This document shows positions 44,937 through 50,285 of a stretch of DNA of 50,285 bases, in pieces; position 1 is the first letter of the stretch; each line of letters begins with the position of its first letter. Below the pieces are notes generated by a model that was not told where the DNA came from, did not search any database, and saw nothing but the letters and a program-made list of their open reading frames with translations. Source of the DNA: Clostridium sp. DSM 8431 (GTDB taxonomy: Bacteria > Bacillota > Clostridia > Clostridiales > Clostridiaceae); NCBI RefSeq assembly GCF_900116755.1, contig NZ_FPBY01000004.1, positions 1 to 50,285 on the forward strand. Direction: 5' to 3'. The translations under genes and the position numbers were made by a program.

Positions 44937-45845
44937 ATGAGTAAAAATTTTGATGAATTATTGTCAAAGGTTAAGGAGTGCGAAAGAAAAAAACTAGCTG
45001 TTGCAGTTGCACAGGACAAGCCGGTTCTAGAAGCTGTAAATGAAGCTAAGAAGATGGGGATTGCAGATGCAATTTTAGTAGGAGATAAAGATAAGATAAA
45101 GGAAGTAGCTTCAACAATCGATATGGATTTATCACAATTTGAAATTCATCATGAAGCAGATCCTAAGAAAGCTGCTTTAGATGCAGTTCAATTAGTATCA
45201 GCAGGAAAAGCTGATATGGTTATGAAAGGATTAGTTGATACAGCTACATTTTTAAGAAGCGTTTTAAATAAAGAAATTGGTTTAAGAACTGGTAAAGTAA
45301 TGTCTCATGTTGCTGTATTTGAAATAAAAGGATATGATAGATTACTATTCTTAACAGATGTTGCATTTAACACATATCCAGAATTAAAAGATAAAGTTCA
45401 AATAGTTAAGAATTCAGTAACAGTTGCTCATGCTTGTGGTATTGATTGTCCAAAAGTTGCACCAGTCTGTGCAGTAGAAGTTGTAAATCAAAATATGCCA
45501 GCTACTTTAGATGCTGCACTATTATCAAAAATGAGTGATAGAGGACAAATAAAAGGATGTATAGTTGATGGACCATTAGCTTTAGATAATGCATTATCAG
45601 AAGAAGCAGCAAAACATAAGGGAGTAACAGGACCTGTAGCAGGTAAGGCAGATATACTATTAATGCCTGATATAGAAGCAGGAAACATCATGTATAAAAC
45701 ATTAACATACACAGCAGATGTTAAAAATGGTTGTGTTTTAGTTGGAACTTCAGCACCAGTTATCTTAACTTCAAGAGCTGACAGTTTTGAGACAAAAGTT
45801 AATTCAATAGCTTTAGCAGCAATAGTTGCAGAAGCTAGCAAATAA
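44937..45845 (+). CDS. ptb: Phosphate butyryltransferase
   Basis: A 302-residue phosphotransbutyrylase, converting butyryl-CoA and phosphate to butyryl phosphate. The sequence parallels clostridial Ptb, including VAVAQDKPVLEAVNEAKK, KADMVMKGLVDTATFLRSVL and SKMSDRGQIKGCIVDGPL. Length is as in the family (about 301). The ATG at 44937 has 7-nt spacing to GAGGTG; the in-frame ATG at 44931 nearly touches it. The pair with buk forms the ATP-yielding branch of butyrate fermentation. Confidence 0.95.
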   Translation: MSKNFDELLSKVKECERKKLAVAVAQDKPVLEAVNEAKKMGIADAILVGDKDKIKEVASTIDMDLSQFEIHHEADPKKAALDAVQLVSAGKADMVMKGLVDTATFLRSVLNKEIGLRTGKVMSHVAVFEIKGYDRLLFLTDVAFNTYPELKDKVQIVKNSVTVAHACGIDCPKVAPVCAVEVVNQNMPATLDAALLSKMSDRGQIKGCIVDGPLALDNALSEEAAKHKGVTGPVAGKADILLMPDIEAGNIMYKTLTYTADVKNGCVLVGTSAPVILTSRADSFETKVNSIALAAIVAEASK

Positions 45846-45897
45846 AATATATAAATAGTCATAAACAATTTCATATAAATACTGGGGGGTACATGTT

Positions 45898-46965
45898 ATG
45901 TCATATAAGTTATTAATAATAAATCCAGGTTCAACATCAACTAAGATTGGTGTTTACGAAGATGAAAAGGAGCTATTAGAAGAAACTATAAGACATACTA
46001 ATGAAGAAATTAAGAGATATGACACTATATTTGATCAATTTGTTTTTAGGAAAGATGTTATCTTAGAAGTACTTAAGAAAAAGAATATTGATGTTAAGGA
46101 GTTTGATGCTATTGTAGGTAGAGGAGGACTTCTAAAACCAATAGAAGGAGGTACTTATAAAGTAACTGATGATATGTTAAATGACTTAAAAGTTGGAGTT
46201 CAAGGACAACACGCATCAAACTTAGGTGGTGCACTTGCAAAGGCTATAGGAGATGAATTAAAAGTTCCTTCTTTTATAGTTGATCCAGTTGTAGTTGATG
46301 AAATGGAGGAAGTTGCAAGATATTCAGGAGTTAAGGAACTTCCAAGAAAGAGCATATTCCACGCTTTAAATCAAAAAGCAGTTGCTAAGAGATATGGTAA
46401 AGAAAGTGGAAAAGGATATGAAAATCTTAACCTAGTAGTAGTTCATATGGGGGGCGGAGTTTCTGTTGCAGCTCATAAGAATGGAAGAATCATTGATGTT
46501 AACAATACATTAGATGGAGAAGGACCATTCTCACCAGAAAGAGCTGGTTCTGTACCAGCAGGAGATTTAGTTAAAATGTGTTTCAGTGGTAAATATACTA
46601 AGGAAGAAGTATATAGCAAAATTGTTGGAAAAGGTGGCTTTGTAGGATACTTAGATACTAATGATGTAAAGGGAACTATCGATAAGATGGGAGAAGGTAA
46701 TAAAGAGTGTACAAAAGTCTATAAAGCATTTGTTTATCAGATTGAAAAAGCAGTAGGTTCTATGGCTGCAGCTTTAGATGGAAAGGTAGATCAAATTATT
46801 CTTACTGGAGGAATTGCTTATTCAGATATTTTAGTTCCAGATCTTAAAGGAAGAATAGAATGGATAGCTCCAGTTACAGTATATCCTGGAGAGGATGAAT
46901 TATTAGCTCTAGCTCAAGGTGCATTAAGAGTTCTTAATGGAGAAGAGGAAGCTAAAATTTATTAG
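45898..46965 (+). CDS. buk: Butyrate kinase
   Basis: A 355-residue acetokinase-family enzyme making butyrate and ATP from butyryl phosphate. [52 protein letters not shown] and [11 protein letters not shown] are its hallmarks. GGGGGG precedes the ATG. It lies 52 nt after ptb with no terminator between, so it is cotranscribed. This operon marks the organism as a butyrate former. Confidence 0.96.
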   Translation: MSYKLLIINPGSTSTKIGVYEDEKELLEETIRHTNEEIKRYDTIFDQFVFRKDVILEVLKKKNIDVKEFDAIVGRGGLLKPIEGGTYKVTDDMLNDLKVGVQGQHASNLGGALAKAIGDELKVPSFIVDPVVVDEMEEVARYSGVKELPRKSIFHALNQKAVAKRYGKESGKGYENLNLVVVHMGGGVSVAAHKNGRIIDVNNTLDGEGPFSPERAGSVPAGDLVKMCFSGKYTKEEVYSKIVGKGGFVGYLDTNDVKGTIDKMGEGNKECTKVYKAFVYQIEKAVGSMAAALDGKVDQIILTGGIAYSDILVPDLKGRIEWIAPVTVYPGEDELLALAQGALRVLNGEEEAKIY

Positions 46966-46980
46966 TAAATAATATATTTT

Positions 46981-47021
46981 GAGCTGTTACTAATATTTTT
47001 ATTAGTAGCAGCTTATTTTTT
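46981..47021 (+). terminator. Terminator of ptb-buk
   Basis: GAGCTGTTACTAAT pairs with ATTAGTAGCAGCT (one G-U pair), followed by TATTTTTTAT. Confidence 0.85.
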
Positions 47022-47073
47022 ATAAATTAGTCAATACTTAAAGATAGGTTAAATATTTTATAGGGGGGAGACT

Positions 47074-47901
47074 ATGAGGACAAGTGTTGATTCAGATAAT
47101 AAACTTACAATGCTAGCTCAAATGTCTAATGATGCAAAATTTCAAGTTCTTGAATATGATAGACTAAGTGGAGGTTTAGATATTAAAACTGCCTTATGTC
47201 TTAACATTATAAATGATGCTGATATAAGGCTTAGGCAAGTAAGAATAATATTACAAGATAGTGCTGTGAAGTTGGAGATTGGTTCATTAAGCTATATGAA
47301 AGGTGATATAAGCATAAGAACAAAGGAGCATGGTCTTTTAGAGTTAGGTAAGAAATTTTTAAAAGGTAAGGCTACAGGAGAGAATCTAATTAAACCTACT
47401 TATAAAGGAACTGGTGAAATATTTTTAGAACCATCCTTTGGGTATTATGCTTTAATAGAATTAGAGGATGATGAAATAATAGTTGATGATGGAATGTTTT
47501 ATGCCTGTGAAGATAGCGTACAAGTTGAAGTTTCAATGCAAAAGACAATATCATCTATTGCTCTTGGAAATAAAGGAGTGTTTCAAACTAAATTAAAGGG
47601 AAGTGGAATTGTTGTACTTGAACTTCCAGTACCTGAGTCAGAAATATTTAGATGTAAGCTAAATAATGATTTTTTAAAGGTAGATGGTGATTTTGTAGTT
47701 TTAAGAACAGGTAATATTGAATTTTCAGTTCAAAAATCATCTTCTGTAATAGGATCTATGACTAATGGTGAAGGATTTTTAAATGTTTATTCTGGTACTG
47801 GAGAAGTGTGGATTCTACCTACTAAAACTACATATGAAGATTTAGAGATAGATGGATTAAAAAATATAATTGGTTTAGATGAAAATAATGCTAAGGAATA
47901 A
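47074..47901 (+). CDS. AIM24-family protein
   Basis: A 275-residue protein of the AIM24/DUF124 family, predicted as a beta-rich, cytosolic trimer-like fold. GSLSYMKGDISIRT near residue 70, GTGEIFLEPSFGYYALIEL and LNVYSGTGEVWILPT are typical. Bacterial members have no firmly known function. GGGGGGAG precedes the ATG. It is separated from buk by a terminator and from the next gene by 94 nt. Confidence 0.85.
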   Translation: MRTSVDSDNKLTMLAQMSNDAKFQVLEYDRLSGGLDIKTALCLNIINDADIRLRQVRIILQDSAVKLEIGSLSYMKGDISIRTKEHGLLELGKKFLKGKATGENLIKPTYKGTGEIFLEPSFGYYALIELEDDEIIVDDGMFYACEDSVQVEVSMQKTISSIALGNKGVFQTKLKGSGIVVLELPVPESEIFRCKLNNDFLKVDGDFVVLRTGNIEFSVQKSSSVIGSMTNGEGFLNVYSGTGEVWILPTKTTYEDLEIDGLKNIIGLDENNAKE

Positions 47902-47995
47902 TGTGGTTTAGTATAATAAAGTTGTGAATTATTAAAGCTTTAAGTATAATGATAAATAAGAATTATAATACTTTAATTAATTGGGAGTGAGATTA

Positions 47996-48295
47996 ATGGG
48001 TTCTTTTGAATCTAAGTTAAAAAGTGATGAAATGGATTTATTATTTAAAGCTATATTAAAGCTTGAGAATATGGAGGAATGTTACAAATTTTTTGAAGAT
48101 GTAGCAACCATAAATGAAATAAAATCTTTAGCTCAAAGAATACATGTGGCAAAGCTATTGAGCGAAAAGAAAACTTATACTGAAATCGCAGAAATAACAG
48201 GAGCTAGTACAGCAACCATAAGTAGGGTAAATAGGTGCGTAAATTATGGAAGCGATGGATATAATATTATACTTGAAAGGCTTAAAGAAAGTTAA
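47996..48295 (+). CDS. YerC/YecD-family TrpR-like DNA-binding protein
   Basis: A 99-residue protein with a TrpR-like helix-turn-helix (about residues 40-80, AQRIHVAKLLSEKKTYTEIAEITGASTATISRVNR). The family (YerC/YecD) is annotated as TrpR-related; targets are unknown. The frame opens with TTG at 47981, but the ATG at 47996 follows GGGAGTGAG. It may regulate nearby genes; the inverted repeat TACTAT-TT-ATAGTA at 48324-48337, before glmM, is a candidate site only by position. Confidence 0.88.
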   Translation: MGSFESKLKSDEMDLLFKAILKLENMEECYKFFEDVATINEIKSLAQRIHVAKLLSEKKTYTEIAEITGASTATISRVNRCVNYGSDGYNIILERLKES

Positions 48296-48375
48296 AAGTT
48301 GATATAAACAACAATAGAGTTTATACTATTTATAGTAAAAAATAGATTATTTATTTTAATTGTGAGGTAGAAAAA

Positions 48376-49722
48376 ATGAGTAGAATGTTTGGAACTGATG
48401 GAGTAAGAGGTATAGCCAATACAGAATTAACATCTCAAATAGCATATAATTTGGGAAGAGCAGGGGCTTTTGTCTTAACTGAAGGTACACACAAACCTAA
48501 GATATTAGTTGGAAAGGATACCAGAATTTCAGGTGACATGCTAGAAGCTGCATTAGTAGCTGGTATATTATCAGTAGGTGCAGAAGCGGTAGTATTAGGA
48601 GTAGTACCAACACCAGCAGTAGCACATTTAACTAGAGAATATGGAGCAGATGCTGGAGTAGTTATATCTGCATCTCATAATCCTGTTGAATATAATGGAA
48701 TTAAGTTTTTTGATGCTAGAGGATATAAGCTTTCAGATGAATTAGAAGATCAAATTCAAAGCATAATAGAAAGCGATTTTGAAGGAGTACCAAGTCCAAT
48801 TGGTGTGAACTTAGGAAGAGAGTATGTAAAGGCAAGTGCATTAGAAGATTACATAAACTTTGCAAAATCTACAATTTCAGGAGATTTAAAGGGATTAAAA
48901 GTTGCTTTAGATTGTGCAAATGGTGCTTCTTATAAGTCGTCAGTTGAAGCATTCAAAGAATTAGGTGCAGAAGTGCATGTTATAAATAATACACCAGATG
49001 GAACTAACATAAATAAGAAATGTGGTTCTACACATCCAGAAGAACTTATGGAATATGTAGTAAAAAACGGATGTGATATCGGATTTGCATTTGATGGTGA
49101 TGCTGATAGATGTTTAGCAGTAGATGAAAAGGGAAATCTAATAACAGGAGACTTTATTTTAACTATCTGTGGAAAATATCTAAAGGAAATGAATAAGTTA
49201 CATGATGATACAATAGTTGTTACAGTTATGAGTAACTTAGGTTTAGACATAGCATGTAAAGAAAATGGAATGAAGACTTTAAAAACTAAAGTTGGAGATA
49301 GATACGTTCTTGAAGAAATGACTAAAGGAAACTATGTACTTGGAGGAGAACAATCAGGACATATTATATTCTTAGATCATAACACAACTGGAGATGGACT
49401 TGTAACTGCATTACAAATTGCATCAATAGTTAAAAAAGAAGGTAAAGCTTTAAGTGAATTATGTTCTATAATGAAGGAACTTCCACAAGTATTAGCAAAT
49501 GCTAAAGTTCCAAATGATATGAAGAATATTTACTTAGAAGATGAAGAAATAAAGGCTGAAATAGCTAGAATAGAAGAAAGCTTAAATGGAAGAGGAAGAG
49601 TTTTAATAAGACCTTCTGGAACAGAACCATTAGTTAGAGTTATGCTTGAAGGTGAAAACCAAGAAGAAATAGATAAGATGGCTCATAACTTAGCTGATAT
49701 GATAGTTGCTAAATGTAAGTAG
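48376..49722 (+). CDS. glmM: Phosphoglucosamine mutase
   Basis: A 448-residue enzyme converting glucosamine-6-phosphate to glucosamine-1-phosphate for peptidoglycan. The phosphoserine is Ser100 ([13 protein letters not shown]); magnesium ligands are Asp240, Asp242 and Asp244 (FDGDADR); the sugar loop has GGEQSGH and the phosphate loop [17 protein letters not shown] precedes the ATG. In other Firmicutes it forms an operon with cdaA-cdaR and GlmM inhibits or is affected by CdaA; here intervening genes and terminators separate them. No glmS or glmS ribozyme is seen downstream. Confidence 0.96.
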   Translation: MSRMFGTDGVRGIANTELTSQIAYNLGRAGAFVLTEGTHKPKILVGKDTRISGDMLEAALVAGILSVGAEAVVLGVVPTPAVAHLTREYGADAGVVISASHNPVEYNGIKFFDARGYKLSDELEDQIQSIIESDFEGVPSPIGVNLGREYVKASALEDYINFAKSTISGDLKGLKVALDCANGASYKSSVEAFKELGAEVHVINNTPDGTNINKKCGSTHPEELMEYVVKNGCDIGFAFDGDADRCLAVDEKGNLITGDFILTICGKYLKEMNKLHDDTIVVTVMSNLGLDIACKENGMKTLKTKVGDRYVLEEMTKGNYVLGGEQSGHIIFLDHNTTGDGLVTALQIASIVKKEGKALSELCSIMKELPQVLANAKVPNDMKNIYLEDEEIKAEIARIEESLNGRGRVLIRPSGTEPLVRVMLEGENQEEIDKMAHNLADMIVAKCK

Positions 49723-50162
49723 ATAATATATAAAAATATAGGCTATTATTCGAAGAAAAATCGAGTAATAGCCTATTTTTTAAATCATAAATATTAGTCC
49801 ATATTTTGTTCTTAAAATTATTATTAATTTTTACTTTATTAAATAAATTAGTAACAGTAACAAATTCATAATTATCTTTTTTTAAACTTTCAATAATTAT
49901 TGGTAATGCATTCACTGTATTAATATTTCCTGTAGCATCATGAAGCAATATAATAGACCCATCTTTAACATTATCAATAATAGTTTTCGCACGTGTTTTA
50001 GCTGAAATTTCAGGAATCCAATCCTCGCAACCTATGCCGCATATAAAAGGAACATCTATGATTTCAAACATTTCATTCTTTACAGCGATATATGGTGGCC
50101 TGAAAAATTTAGGATAATATCCAGTTATGTTTTTTATAGAATTAGAAGTGTATTCAAATTCT
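49709..50162 (-). pseudogene. Polysaccharide deacetylase (NodB) remnant
   Basis: The minus-strand frame keeps the C-terminal half of a NodB deacetylase: KFFRPPYIAVKNEM (motif 3), the DW of motif 4 (GCEDWIPE) and IILLHDATG (motif 5). Motifs 1 and 2, which hold the catalytic Asp and metal histidines, are absent because the frame runs into the repeat element at 50163. The first 15 or so residues of the longest frame are encoded by the repeat. At the other end the frame passes through the glmM terminator and overlaps the end of glmM by 14 nt, so the C terminus is suspect too. Confidence 0.75.
49738..49781. terminator. Terminator after glmM
   Basis: ATAGGCTATTA-T-TCGA and TCGA-G-TAATAGCCTAT, followed by TTTTTT. 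Symmetrical, so it may act for both convergent sides. Confidence 0.88.
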
Positions 50163-50285
50163 TTTTTTAATGCATAGAAAAGTATAAAATTTTTTTTGAT
50201 GTTAAACACTGATTTTGACTGGCTTTCTCATATGGAAGTTATCAAATGCATTAAAAAATAATTGTAGGCCGCAAAAGAACCTAAA
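50163..50285 (+). repeat. Palindromic non-coding repeat element, copy 2 (cut by window end)
   Basis: TTTTTTAATGCAT (50163-50175) and ATGCATTAAAAAA (50246-50258) are the same terminal inverted repeats as in copy 1. The homology continues through GTAGGCCGCAAAAGAACC to the last base, so the element extends past the window. Relative to copy 1 there are about five substitutions and one T-run length change. It interrupts the deacetylase gene. Confidence 0.85.

Noticed and set aside
49723-49800. glmS ribozyme or glmS downstream of glmM
   Set aside because: I looked because glmM and glmS are often adjacent. The sequence has only a terminator and the deacetylase remnant.

Overview
The window is AT-rich and almost fully coding, with short intergenic gaps, AGA-dominated arginine codons and strong AGGAGG ribosome binding sites. 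Together with phosphotransbutyrylase/butyrate kinase (ptb-buk), a CwlD amidase, a SleB-type hydrolase and sigma-G-like promoters, this points to a butyrate-producing, spore-forming, low-GC Clostridium (sensu stricto). The species cannot be fixed from the sequence.

Layout. (1) 1-178: the 3' end of a group II intron (last codons of its reverse transcriptase, then domains V and VI). (2) 409-16450: one continuous S10-spc-alpha ribosomal protein block, rpsJ to rplQ, with secY, adk, map, a KOW-domain gene, infA and rpoA embedded. It has consensus promoters before rpsJ and rpsM, structured leaders, and a terminator after rplQ. The short genes rpmD (59 codons) and rpmJ (37 codons) are present. (3) 16.5-20.9 kb: ecfA1-ecfA2-ecfT (vitamin ECF transporter core) and truA, then a perfect consensus promoter and structured leader before rplM-rpsI. 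(4) 20.97-21.23 kb: a non-coding structured repeat with 13-bp terminal inverted repeats, whose second copy ends the window. (5) 21.3-25.5 kb: cwlD, an unlisted 51-codon membrane miniprotein, class I fumarase fumA-fumB, a YitT-family membrane protein and a TPR protein. (6) 25.9-32.7 kb: a signal transduction block of two OmpR-type regulator/kinase pairs around a methyl-accepting chemotaxis protein. (7) 33.2-38.6 kb: ptsI, a pair of half-size chromate transporters, a membrane TPR protein and iadA. (8) 38.6-40.2 kb, minus strand: a SleB-like hydrolase and a membrane-anchored coiled-coil protein. (9) 40.3-49.7 kb: cdaA-cdaR (c-di-AMP synthase and its regulator), a broken gene, a COG2509 flavoprotein, ptb-buk, an AIM24-family protein, a YerC/TrpR-like regulator and glmM. 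(10) 49.7-50.3 kb: a polysaccharide deacetylase remnant cut by the second repeat copy.

How the parts fit. The first 20 kb is growth machinery: ribosome, RNA polymerase alpha, protein export, N-terminal processing and adenylate balance. The remainder mixes envelope and spore functions (CwlD, SleB-like, CdaA/CdaR/GlmM), carbon flow (ptsI, fumarase, ptb-buk) and sensing. The most unusual material is non-coding: the palindromic repeat family at 20971 and 50163, the candidate autoregulatory leaders of rpsJ, rpsM and rplM, and regulator half-sites spaced one helical turn apart at 25850. No CRISPR array, tRNA or rRNA gene was seen. All functional calls rest on recognised protein families and motifs read by eye; no database search or folding program was run.
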